Shown: positions 7,619 through 15,839 of the stretch, piece after piece
Layout: the number at the start of each line of letters is the position of its first letter
How positions within the stretch are numbered: the stretch's first letter is position 1
Assembly: GCF_001619585.1 (NCBI RefSeq)
Contig: NZ_LQNT01000009.1
Coordinates: forward strand, 1,054,001 to 1,118,000
DNA from: Bhargavaea cecembensis
GTDB lineage: Bacteria > Bacillota > Bacilli > Bacillales_A > Planococcaceae
Reading direction: 5' to 3'
Length of the DNA: 64,000 nt
Position numbers and translations under genes: made by a program
Notes under the pieces: model-generated
Seen by the model: the letters and a program-made list of their open reading frames with translations, nothing else
The model's database searches: none
What the model was told of the DNA's origin: nothing

Positions 7619-8441
7619 GTTTCGCCACCTTCTTTCTGATCAGGTAGAAGATGTATCCGACAATGAGCAGGGCGAGCGCGGCAAGTGCATAGACATGCCA
7701 CTGCAGCTCCTCTTCCAGTGCGGCGATCTGTTCCTCGTCTTCCGGTTCAAACGGGACACGCTTGCCGGTAACGAGCAGGCGATGGGTATTGATCATGTAC
7801 GGGTCGCATGTAAGCAGTGTGACGAGCTCTTCGCCTTCCTTCATCTGAAGCCAGCCGGTTTCATCGGGAAGGACCGCCTCGATATGCTGCACCTCGTACG
7901 CCATCGTTTCATCGAGTACCTTTACGTAAAACTTGTCTCCGATTTCCATCCGATTCAGGTGGCGGAACATCTTCGCTGTCGGAAGCCCGCGGTGGGCCGT
8001 CAGGACGCTGTGTGTGCCGGGTTTGCCGGTCGGAAGCGATGATTGCTCGAGGTGGCCGACCCCCTGTGACAGCACCTCCTCGCTCGTACCGTGGTAGATG
8101 GGCAGATCGGCACCGATCTTTGGAATCTCTAAAGAACCGATCGCTGGCCCGATGTTCAGGGCATCATAATAACTGCGGCTTTCTTCATCTTCTCCAGAAC
8201 CTGCCGTTTCCAAAAATGGATCGACGAATTCGTGATCCATCCCGGCAAGTTCCTCATTGTGACGATCCGCTTTCTCCTTTTCCAGCTGGAGCTCCTCGGC
8301 GGTCATGCCTTTGACCGTCTTGTCATACTCACTGACGACGGACTGGTGGACCTGAGTGGAAAAGAGGTTGGAGACAATCGGATAGGCAAACACCCCAAGC
8401 CCGATCAGGAATATCACTGCCAGCACGATTTTTTTCTTCAT
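7605..8441 (-). CDS. Class C sortase with C-terminal membrane helix
   Basis: This 278-residue protein has an N-terminal helix, a DPF lid (HEFVDPFLE), SVLTAHRGLP (His), TLLTCDPYM (Cys), HRLLVTGKR (Arg) and a C-terminal helix (YALAALALLIVGYIFYLI) with a basic tail. This is the standard class C architecture. Two different class C sortases with two LPxTG proteins suggest divided labour, for example one for backbone polymerisation and one for adhesin incorporation. That split is inference. Confidence 0.93.
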   Translation of the reverse strand: MKKKIVLAVIFLIGLGVFAYPIVSNLFSTQVHQSVVSEYDKTVKGMTAEELQLEKEKADRHNEELAGMDHEFVDPFLETAGSGEDEESRSYYDALNIGPAIGSLEIPKIGADLPIYHGTSEEVLSQGVGHLEQSSLPTGKPGTHSVLTAHRGLPTAKMFRHLNRMEIGDKFYVKVLDETMAYEVQHIEAVLPDETGWLQMKEGEELVTLLTCDPYMINTHRLLVTGKRVPFEPEDEEQIAALEEELQWHVYALAALALLIVGYIFYLIRKKVAKREEV

Positions 8442-8527
8442 GTGTCCCCCACCCCATCCTCAAACTCGTCGCTCATTTTTATTGAACACCCGTCCACCCG
8501 TGGACCGGTCTTCAATAAAAACAAAAC

Positions 8528-8550
8528 GGGGGAGAAAAGGTTTCTCCCCC
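8528..8550 (-). terminator. Intra-operon terminator between pilin and sortases
   Basis: A perfect 10-bp stem (8528-8537 with 8541-8550) with a 3-nt loop is followed on the minus strand by a T-rich GTTTTGTTTTT. It would make pilin mRNA abundant and let only some transcripts reach the sortase genes. Confidence 0.8.
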
Positions 8551-8557
8551 TTTTACA

Positions 8558-10318
8558 TCAGTCTTCTTCCGTTTCTGTTTGGCGGCGGCGCATGAAGAGC
8601 ACGGATGCACTCATCATGAGCATGAGGCCGATTCCCGTGAAGAGTGTGGTTCCGAGACCACCGGTTGTTGGGAGGACCCAGGCGGACTTGGAGTTTTTGA
8701 CCTTGGTTTCTGTCAGATTTTTGTTCACAATTTCAACTTTGATTGCCTTGGTCAGGATACGATAGGACTTCAGCTTGCCCTCGCCGTCCGTGTACGTCGG
8801 CGCCTTTGTCTCGTGGAGATAGTACGTGCCCGGTGTGAGGCCGGTAATGTTAAATGTACCTTTACCGTCTGTCGTCAGGTTCTGAAGGAGGCCATTGTAA
8901 GTCGTTTCGTTCAACTTAACGACATCACCCATTGCCGATGTGTCGATGATGTTGTTGCCGGCTTCATCAGAGGTGAGCTTGAACTCCGCTCCGGATAGCG
9001 CCTTATCGTCCGCAGCATCTATCTTGAGAACGTTAAGATCGCCTTGTGTTGGTGTGACGATCGGTGGGTTTTTAGGATATTCAGGTGTTGTCGTCGGTTT
9101 GTTTATTGTTCTCCAGCCAAAATTGTTGTCGAAGTCGAGCTGGGCTGTGTTTTCAATGCCGGTTTCCGCTATGGCATCCGGCTTGATTTTTGCGTTGAAG
9201 GTAATTTTAATTTTGCCTCCTTTGAGCTGGGAAGGTTTCGCAGTCCACTTGAGCGTCTGGCCGTCCTGAGTGAATGTGAAGTCTTCATTGGAGGCACCGC
9301 TCACTACAGACCAGTCCCCCATAAACTCTAGCCGGTTGTCGAGAACATCGGTTATGATGAGGTCTTTGTATCGGTCGATGTCCTTAGGAGCGTCAATCGT
9401 GATGTTATAGTTGAAAACTTTATCGCGATCCATATCAAGCTCTTCGTGCCCGTTGGCGTCCTTGTCAATCGTCGGAACTTCATGGTTGGTTACGGTTCCT
9501 TCACTATCCACAAACCGATCAAACCCATCCCAAACTACTTCGGGTTTTTGGCTGTCCTTATTTTCTTTCTGAATCGTAAACCAGATTTTTGTCTCGTTCA
9601 GCGCGTAGCCCGTTGGTACATCGGTTTCCTGGAAGTAGTACTTGCCGGCTGCAAGTCCTGTGATATGGATCATGCCGTTGGCATCTGTGTCTCGCGCCGG
9701 AATCGGATCGCCATTGTTGTCAAGGGCTCCCGAGCCGTCTTTATTGAAGAGCTGGAACGTGACGCCTGCAAGCGGCGTACCTTTTCCATCAACTTTTTTC
9801 AGTTTCACGTCCGATCGGATTGTTTCGTTTTTCGGATAGATGTGGACGTTGTAGTTGAGCGCATCGCCTTTCTTGTTCGTCATAGGGATATCAACGAAGA
9901 AGGTATCTGGGTTCAGGAGAATGTGATCGGGACCGTTGGTTTCTTTCACTTTATATCGGCCAAGCTTAAGGCCGTCCGCCTTGGTAAAAGTGATTTTTCC
10001 GTCAGAACCTGTCATGCCTTTAATCTCAGTACCGTTTACCTCAGTCCATGTGTCGTTTTCTGGATTATAACTGTGCGTCTGGGTCAGGGTGAACTCGACA
10101 CCTTCGACAGGTTCGCCCTCTGCCTCCTGACCGGCGTCGCCGGTTCCTTCTTTGCCAGTCCTCTCATCCGGCTCCTGCTCGAATTTATGGATGGTGAGGC
10201 TCGGGTTTGCCGGGTCACCAGATACCGTGTAGGCAAATGCCAGCTGAGGGATCATCAGTGCCATGAACAGCAGCAACGCAGACCAGAGGCGGAGCGATTT
10301 TTTCCGGTGTTTCGTCAT
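8558..10318 (-). CDS. LPxTG backbone pilin (SpaA-type, isopeptide-forming)
   Basis: This 586-residue protein has a signal peptide ending near LAFAYTVSG. The pilin motif YPKN (VHIYPKNETIR) supplies the lysine for polymerisation. There are several SpaA/Cna-B-like domains, an E-box (YYLHETKAP), and the sorting signal LPTTGG with membrane helix and RRR tail. The start at 10318 is chosen for the GAGAGGAG seven bases upstream. Two earlier in-frame ATGs are possible. It follows the adhesin gene by 13 bp. Confidence 0.92.
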   Translation of the reverse strand: MTKHRKKSLRLWSALLLFMALMIPQLAFAYTVSGDPANPSLTIHKFEQEPDERTGKEGTGDAGQEAEGEPVEGVEFTLTQTHSYNPENDTWTEVNGTEIKGMTGSDGKITFTKADGLKLGRYKVKETNGPDHILLNPDTFFVDIPMTNKKGDALNYNVHIYPKNETIRSDVKLKKVDGKGTPLAGVTFQLFNKDGSGALDNNGDPIPARDTDANGMIHITGLAAGKYYFQETDVPTGYALNETKIWFTIQKENKDSQKPEVVWDGFDRFVDSEGTVTNHEVPTIDKDANGHEELDMDRDKVFNYNITIDAPKDIDRYKDLIITDVLDNRLEFMGDWSVVSGASNEDFTFTQDGQTLKWTAKPSQLKGGKIKITFNAKIKPDAIAETGIENTAQLDFDNNFGWRTINKPTTTPEYPKNPPIVTPTQGDLNVLKIDAADDKALSGAEFKLTSDEAGNNIIDTSAMGDVVKLNETTYNGLLQNLTTDGKGTFNITGLTPGTYYLHETKAPTYTDGEGKLKSYRILTKAIKVEIVNKNLTETKVKNSKSAWVLPTTGGLGTTLFTGIGLMLMMSASVLFMRRRQTETEED

Positions 10319-10331
10319 TTCCATTCTCCTC

Positions 10332-13094
10332 TCACTCATACAATCTCTTTTTCTTCAACATCAGCAACATCGCCACTGCCATGACCAGTAACCCCACCAT
10401 ATAGAACGGGATCGTGCCGATTCCGCCGGTAGCCGGGAGTTCCCAGTCGGTCGGGGTGTTTTCGACCGTCCGTTCGGGGTTCAGCTGGTCTGCACCAATT
10501 TCGATCTCGAGCGGTTTCGTCAGGAGGCGGTAACCTTCCGGCGCCTTCGTCTCGACGAGCAGGTAACTGCCCCAGTCCAGGTTTTCAAAGAGAATCTTTC
10601 CGTCTGCACCGCTTGTTCCGGCAATGACTTTTCCGTCCTGGTCCCGGAGCTCGAACTCGGCCCCCGCGAGCGGATCACCCGCTTCGTCAACTTTCGTGAC
10701 GGTAAGCGAACCGGTAATTGCTGTGTTCGTGACGACGAACTCGCCATTTGAACCGGTGCTGTAGGAAACTTTGTACCGCTCCGGCACTTCCGGTTCCGTC
10801 ACGCTGTAGCTGATTGTCTTGCCGGTTTTGGCATCGTACTTTCGGAGGTCGGCGAAGGTGCTTGACCAGTTGTTTTCTCCGCTCAGGATGACGGTTTTCC
10901 CGGTCTCCTCGCCGTCTGCAAGAAGCTCGATCGTGACCGGTCCTGCTTCAGAACCGACCCATTCTTTGCGGACGTCGACGCTTGTTGTCGCGTCGTTTGT
11001 ATTGGTGATGGTGAAGCCCGTATCTGCAGTTCCTCTGATGTCCGATGAATAGCCAGGCACCGGGACTTCTTTTACGGTGTAGACAATCTCCGCTCCGGTT
11101 TTTGCGTCATACTTCCGGAGTCCTTCGAAAGTGCTTCCCCAGCCGTTCTTTTCAGTGAGAACGAGGCTCTTCCCCGTCGGAGTGCCGTCTGCCAGGAGAT
11201 TGACCGTCACCGACTCCGCTGCCGGGCCGATCCATACTTTGTCTACCTTGATGTCGATCGTGCCGTTGTGCGTATTCGTGAACGTGAACCCGTTTGTTAC
11301 AGATCCGCTCAGTTGGGTAGTGTATCCCGGCACCGGCACTTCTTTGACCGTGTAGGCGATGGGTTCTCCGGTCTTGTCGTGGAACTTGTTCACGGTGAAC
11401 GACCCGGTCCAGTTGTTCTTTGGATCAAGGGTGAGTGTCTTGCCGGAATCCGTTCCGTTGGCGAAGAGCCTGATCGTGACCGACTCTCCCTTTGGCCCGA
11501 TCCAGACTTTGTTGACGTTGATCGTCAGCTGTTCGGGGGCATACGTGTTCGTGACGGTCAGCTTATCTAGTGTTTTCTTGTAGTTAGGTGGGACGGATGC
11601 TTCGTCGACGGTGAAAGTGTATGGACTGCCGAACGGATTGTACTTGGGAATATCGGTCCATGTGTGCGTCCAGGCCGGCGTTTCCGTCCCATTGACGACC
11701 TTCGTTCCGAGAGTCCGTTTGGCCTCGCCTGGTGCCTGGGCAATTAGCTGTAGCGTGATGGCAGGCCGCTCGGTTCCTCCGACCCAGACTTTATTGCCGG
11801 TTACGGATTGCATTGGAACGGTGACGATGAGATTGCCGCCAACGTCATGCCCGCCACCGATCCCTTTGATGAAGAACGGGATGCTCTGGTTATCCAGCAA
11901 GAAAAGATCAGACGAATTAAACTTGAACACGGTCCAGTGAGAGTCTTTTGTGTTGCCGTTCAGCCCGTCCGGCGGATACACTGTTCCGCCCACTTTAATG
12001 TCGACCCAAGCATTGTATTCATCGAATGTGTTGCTTTGGGCGACATTTGTTTTTCCCGGATAAAATTGCATATATTGCAGTGCATGCGTTGATTTCACCG
12101 CTACATGAACCTTGCCGTTACTGATCCACATCAGATGCGGAATCGTGTGGGCGTTCGTTGAGATGCCTTCCAGTTTGGTCGGGACCACAATTGCGTTGGG
12201 ATCCGGCGTATAGGTACCGGGTGTCGCAATCGCCATCGGGGTCATCATGTCCGCCTCTACCGCAACTGGCGCTGTCGTGCCCACGATGATTTCCTTTTTG
12301 ACTGCAACTTCCTTGGTCTTGCCTGCTTCAGGAGCGGGATCATCTTTTGATGGCGTTTCTTCAGCCGGTGCTGATTCTTGTTTCTCTGCCGTTGAATCCG
12401 CCGATTTCTCCGGTGCGCTTTCTTTTCCGGATGGTTCTTTCACTGGCTGTTCTGCAGGCTTTTCCGCTGGAGCGGCTTCCTCTGCAGAAGGCTTCTTCTC
12501 TTCAGCCGGTTGTGCAGCTTCTTTTGCCGGTTGATCGGCCTGTTCTGCGGTTTCCTTCTTCACCGGCTCCTCTGTTTTGGCATCCTGCTTTTCGGCCGTC
12601 TTTTCAGCCGGTTCCACAGCCGGTTTGTCCTCTTCCTTGACCTCCGGCTTGATCGCCTCGGTGCGGTCGGATGCCTGGTAGGTTCCGTCCGGATAGGCGA
12701 CGACGGCTTTGATCTCAAGGATGGCCTGGTCCGGGCTGGTGACGGTCGCCTTCACGGTGAATGCCAACGTTCCGGTGCCTGGCGGGGACTGGACCGCATA
12801 ACCGTCCCCGGTCTTGGAAACCTGGGCGTCCCCGGTGCCTGTAATGTCGGCCGGCGACAGACCCGCTCCGAGGCTGATGTTCGTCTGGATGCCCTCATGC
12901 TCAGCACCGGAGGCGTTAACGGTCACCCGCCACTGTACACTTTCTTCGGTCTGTGCTGTTTTCTCAACCTTGATCCGCCCGGCATCATCCGACTGTGCGG
13001 ATGCCGATCCGCCAAGATTTCCGAAAACCGGAACCATCAGCTGCAGGACCAATAGAACAGCCAGTGCAGCGGATAGCCCCTTTAATCTCGACAT
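10332..13094 (-). CDS. Large LPxTG pilus adhesin with Cna-B repeats
   Basis: This 920-residue protein starts at 13094 because the in-frame upstream ATG at 13112 contains the ribosome site AGGAGGAGGG. In order it has a signal peptide (to about ASAQ), a beta-rich domain (about 35-145), a Lys/Glu/Pro/Ala-rich stalk (about 150-270), a domain near 300-450 of unknown fold, four Cna-B repeats with the NKVWIGP...W...YTVKEVPVPGY pattern, one SpaA-like domain (VTKVDEAGDPLAGAEFEL...LVETKAPEGY) and the sorting signal LPATGG. It is first in the operon and likely the tip or ancillary pilin. Confidence 0.9.
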   Translation of the reverse strand: MSRLKGLSAALAVLLVLQLMVPVFGNLGGSASAQSDDAGRIKVEKTAQTEESVQWRVTVNASGAEHEGIQTNISLGAGLSPADITGTGDAQVSKTGDGYAVQSPPGTGTLAFTVKATVTSPDQAILEIKAVVAYPDGTYQASDRTEAIKPEVKEEDKPAVEPAEKTAEKQDAKTEEPVKKETAEQADQPAKEAAQPAEEKKPSAEEAAPAEKPAEQPVKEPSGKESAPEKSADSTAEKQESAPAEETPSKDDPAPEAGKTKEVAVKKEIIVGTTAPVAVEADMMTPMAIATPGTYTPDPNAIVVPTKLEGISTNAHTIPHLMWISNGKVHVAVKSTHALQYMQFYPGKTNVAQSNTFDEYNAWVDIKVGGTVYPPDGLNGNTKDSHWTVFKFNSSDLFLLDNQSIPFFIKGIGGGHDVGGNLIVTVPMQSVTGNKVWVGGTERPAITLQLIAQAPGEAKRTLGTKVVNGTETPAWTHTWTDIPKYNPFGSPYTFTVDEASVPPNYKKTLDKLTVTNTYAPEQLTINVNKVWIGPKGESVTIRLFANGTDSGKTLTLDPKNNWTGSFTVNKFHDKTGEPIAYTVKEVPVPGYTTQLSGSVTNGFTFTNTHNGTIDIKVDKVWIGPAAESVTVNLLADGTPTGKSLVLTEKNGWGSTFEGLRKYDAKTGAEIVYTVKEVPVPGYSSDIRGTADTGFTITNTNDATTSVDVRKEWVGSEAGPVTIELLADGEETGKTVILSGENNWSSTFADLRKYDAKTGKTISYSVTEPEVPERYKVSYSTGSNGEFVVTNTAITGSLTVTKVDEAGDPLAGAEFELRDQDGKVIAGTSGADGKILFENLDWGSYLLVETKAPEGYRLLTKPLEIEIGADQLNPERTVENTPTDWELPATGGIGTIPFYMVGLLVMAVAMLLMLKKKRLYE

Positions 13095-13226
13095 GATCCC
13101 TCCTCCTTTCATACCTGAGTCACAGGTAGTCTCTTAAACTGTTTCTCTGATAGAGCAAAACAAGCCCTACATACCCATATTTATGAAACTTAAGAGGGAT
13201 TTATGCCTAAAATAGAATAAAAGTTT

Positions 13227-13243
13227 TTAAAGTTGAACTTTAA
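13227..13243. promoter_or_regulatory. Perfect palindrome upstream of the pilus operon
   Basis: TTAAAGTT-G-AACTTTAA has 8-bp arms around one base, about 135 bp before the adhesin start. On the minus strand TTCAAC, then 17 bp, then TATTTT could form a weak sigma-A promoter whose -35 lies inside the palindrome. An operator role is inferred. Confidence 0.4.
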
Positions 13244-13282
13244 CGAAAGGTCTTTTGCACCACCATCAGGTGACGGTAAAGC

Positions 13283-13323
13283 AAAAAAGCCGCGCTGTCC
13301 TCCAATCGGAGGCAGCGACGGCT
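13283..13323 (-). terminator. Terminator between DUF2188 gene and pilus operon
   Basis: A long stem (AGCCGCGCTG.../...CAGCGACGGCT with an inner CCTCC/GGAGG) is followed by TTTTTT on the minus strand. It insulates the pilus operon. Confidence 0.75.
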
Positions 13324-13389
13324 CATTTACGATGATGCGAGTGTGTGTTTTACCTTTGGCCGGTGAGTGATCACCTGTCTGTCCCTTCA

Positions 13390-13611
13390 TTAACCTTCCG
13401 GCGGGTACGGGTCTTTTCCGTATGTGTTCCGCTCCCGGATTTTCCCGTCTTCGCCATGGATCAGCAGCTCGGAGCGTTCCTTTTTGGCGATGTCGCGTCC
13501 GATCTCGAAGGCTTCCTGCTGGGTGCCGACAGTATGGGACGGCTCCGATGCCCCTTCCGCTTTCACGGCCCATCCGCCGTCCACCGGGATGACATGCTGA
13601 TTTTTGCCCAT
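13390..13611 (-). CDS. DUF2188 domain protein (paralogue)
   Basis: This 73-residue protein (MGKNQHVIPVDGGWAVKAEG...LLIHGEDGKIRERNTYGKDP) is a closer match to the DUF2188 consensus than the copy at 2535-2765. Its function is unknown. Its own promoter region is the 90 bp between it and the McrBC-like operon terminator. Confidence 0.8.
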   Translation of the reverse strand: MGKNQHVIPVDGGWAVKAEGASEPSHTVGTQQEAFEIGRDIAKKERSELLIHGEDGKIRERNTYGKDPYPPEG

Positions 13612-13672
13612 GCGTCTCAGTCCTTTCGCTATCGTTTACCCGTCTATACCCTGATTTCAGGTTTCCAAGGTA

Positions 13673-13700
13673 AAAGCCACCGGCGTCTGCCGGTGGCTTT
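13673..13700 (-). terminator. Terminator of the McrBC-like operon
   Basis: A perfect 12-bp stem (13673-13684 with 13689-13700) with a GTCT loop overlaps the last codon of the final gene. Confidence 0.8.
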
Positions 13701-14103
13701 ATTCGTCTTCTTCCTCGAGGTATTCCTGCAGGAATTCCTGCAGCTCCAGCCGGATTTCCTCTTCCGATTCATCAAGGAGTTCACCGGTGATCCGGCTTCC
13801 CGGCAGCGGGAGGTTCACCCACAGGCCGAGGAACACTCGGCGGCAGGCCCAGATGGAGATGAAGTGCAGTTCTTCCAGTTCGCCGTCCCGGTCAAGTACC
13901 GCCAATGAAAGTGAGGATTCATAACCCGGTTCGAACAGCTCATCTTTTGTCCTATCCAGTTCGGCGTCAAGTTCCATCCCCTTTTGTTCAAATTGGGGCC
14001 GGTACTTCTCCATGGTTGCCTTCAGCAGCATTTCCAGTGTTTCTTCCTTTTGCCTGATCGTCCGCTCCAGCTGCGGGGTGAAGTCGAGCTCTACGTATTT
14101 CAC
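13699..14103 (-). CDS. Fourth gene of the McrBC-like operon, acidic protein of unknown function
   Basis: This 134-residue soluble, strongly acidic protein has an N-terminal coiled-coil-like helix (QLERTIRQKEETLEMLLKA) and an acidic C-terminal helix (LQEFLQEYLEEEDE). Its start overlaps the nuclease stop by 4 bp. No family is recognised. Tight coupling to the nuclease gene suggests a structural or regulatory subunit of the same system. Confidence 0.7.
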   Translation of the reverse strand: MKYVELDFTPQLERTIRQKEETLEMLLKATMEKYRPQFEQKGMELDAELDRTKDELFEPGYESSLSLAVLDRDGELEELHFISIWACRRVFLGLWVNLPLPGSRITGELLDESEEEIRLELQEFLQEYLEEEDE

Positions 14104-15839
14104 TCTCCGATTCCTCCATGTGGTGAGGCTTCGCGCTCCAGAATCTTGCCGATCGCAGTCATAAGTTTTTCTCCAAAATACCCGTGATCCGAGCCAGGAC
14201 TCAGTTCTACAAGGTGGATATCATAGTCTTCGACTTTCTTCGTCTTTCCGGGATGCTCTCCCTTTACCGGGTAGACCGCCCACACCTCGGTGACTGGCCG
14301 GGCGTTGATGAGGGTGTCAGCATGGCCGTTCAGCTGTTCTGTGTCAGTCTGCATGGATTGGGCGTAAGCCTCCAGCTGGGTCATGACAGCAAGCGGTGTA
14401 CCTTTTTCAAGGCGGGCCTCGCTCCAAAGATAGTCTTTCCTTCGGTATTTAAAGTCCAAGATGAGGGTGCCCAGAAACTTGCCGGTTTTCCAGACATCCA
14501 GTCGGCAGTCGGGCCGGTTTTTCGTCATTGTCTGGAGCGTCTTGAGCGGATTCAGGTCCCGCTTTCTTCTCGGCAGTTGGTCGTCATAGAACACCCGGAT
14601 GAGCGTGTCGTCTTTGACGAGTTCCACGTAATCCGAGGCCTCCCGGTCATGGACGATCGTGTCATCCAAGGTGGAGCCGTCCGTCCGGAACCAGTTTTTC
14701 ACGACGCCGTAGCCTTCGTCCCGGAGGAAGCCGACCACTTTCATGTACCCCCAGATTTCATACAGCAGGTCCGACCGCTTGTGGTGGAACTGGAGTCTTG
14801 GCCGTGACACGTCGGGGCGGCCGCCTTTCTTCAGATGATGATAGATCTGAAGAAACACGCGGAAGGGCCCGATCTGGAAAAGGGCCATCGGGATCTGCCC
14901 GGAAGTGGTCGCCTGGACGTCTGCCATCCAACGGTCATGCAGGAAGTCGGTCAGGTGGCCCTCGATCACCGCAAGCTCTTGGCGGAGTTCTTTTGCCCGG
15001 ACCCGGTCGTAGTTCGGGTTGTAGGGCGTGAGGAAGCAGGCTGCCATCTCATTGACGTATCGGAGCAACAGCTGGGCGATTCCTTTGACCCAGCGGTTTT
15101 CCGGCACATCGTAAGTCAGGTGGGAGACGGGTGCCTGGATGGTGCTCTGCTGTTCCGGGTGCATCATCAGGTATTTGACTGATTTGGCATCAATCTTTTT
15201 CGCCTTGGCTCTTGGAATGACCGGATGGCGCTTCACGACCGAGTAGCGCCGGGTCTTTCGGATGAACGACAGGCCGGAGATGATCTTCTCCTTGTTGGAC
15301 AGGATCACCGAATACTCATCGATCCGTCCCGGCCCGAAAATATCAAGCGCAGCCACGCTGTAGATACTCCGCTTCCTCAGCGCGTGCCGTGACAATCCGC
15401 GGACGGCGTCCTCGATCTCGTCAATCATCAGGCCGTGCTGGTCTTCCGTCACCCGCTTCGTCGTCACCCTTGTCCTCGCTTCAAATTCTTCATTTTCCGG
15501 CGTGACGACCTTCAGGAAGTACGTGCCGGGAATGAACGGATAAGGGCTGTTATTCCGGATGTTCGGATTGTACAGGACGTATGGGGTATCCCTCGGCCGC
15601 AAATACAGCCCGTCGCCGTCCTCTTCAACGTAGGCACGCTCCATCTGGTCCAGTCCGTCAAAGTAAAGCTTTGTCCCGGGCGATGCCTGGAATTCAATCT
15701 CCAACACGGTATTTTCCGTAAGCAGCCGCTCCTCCGTCAGATACCCTTCTTCCCCGCTTTTGCGGAAATGATCGCATTCCACGATATGTTCGGCCGTTCC
15801 GTACCGTTCGACGAACCTGACGTTAAAATGCGTAGCCAT
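14100..15839 (-). CDS. DUF2357/McrC-like PD-(D/E)XK nuclease
   Basis: In this 579-residue protein the N-terminal half is beta-rich, as in DUF2357 proteins that pair with McrB-type ATPases. The C-terminal half holds a PD-(D/E)XK core: YEIWG (Glu361), CRLDVW (Asp448) and LILDFKYR (Asp462-x-Lys464). In McrBC systems such a protein binds the ATPase ring and cuts DNA. The gene overlaps the upstream ATPase gene by 17 bp and the downstream gene by 4 bp, so all are co-translated. Confidence 0.8.
   Translation of the reverse strand: MATHFNVRFVERYGTAEHIVECDHFRKSGEEGYLTEERLLTENTVLEIEFQASPGTKLYFDGLDQMERAYVEEDGDGLYLRPRDTPYVLYNPNIRNNSPYPFIPGTYFLKVVTPENEEFEARTRVTTKRVTEDQHGLMIDEIEDAVRGLSRHALRKRSIYSVAALDIFGPGRIDEYSVILSNKEKIISGLSFIRKTRRYSVVKRHPVIPRAKAKKIDAKSVKYLMMHPEQQSTIQAPVSHLTYDVPENRWVKGIAQLLLRYVNEMAACFLTPYNPNYDRVRAKELRQELAVIEGHLTDFLHDRWMADVQATTSGQIPMALFQIGPFRVFLQIYHHLKKGGRPDVSRPRLQFHHKRSDLLYEIWGYMKVVGFLRDEGYGVVKNWFRTDGSTLDDTIVHDREASDYVELVKDDTLIRVFYDDQLPRRKRDLNPLKTLQTMTKNRPDCRLDVWKTGKFLGTLILDFKYRRKDYLWSEARLEKGTPLAVMTQLEAYAQSMQTDTEQLNGHADTLINARPVTEVWAVYPVKGEHPGKTKKVEDYDIHLVELSPGSDHGYFGEKLMTAIGKILEREASPHGGIGE

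Noticed and set aside
9446-10384. 312-residue + strand ORF opposite the pilin gene
   Set aside because: It is antisense shadow of the pilin coding sequence, without a ribosome site.
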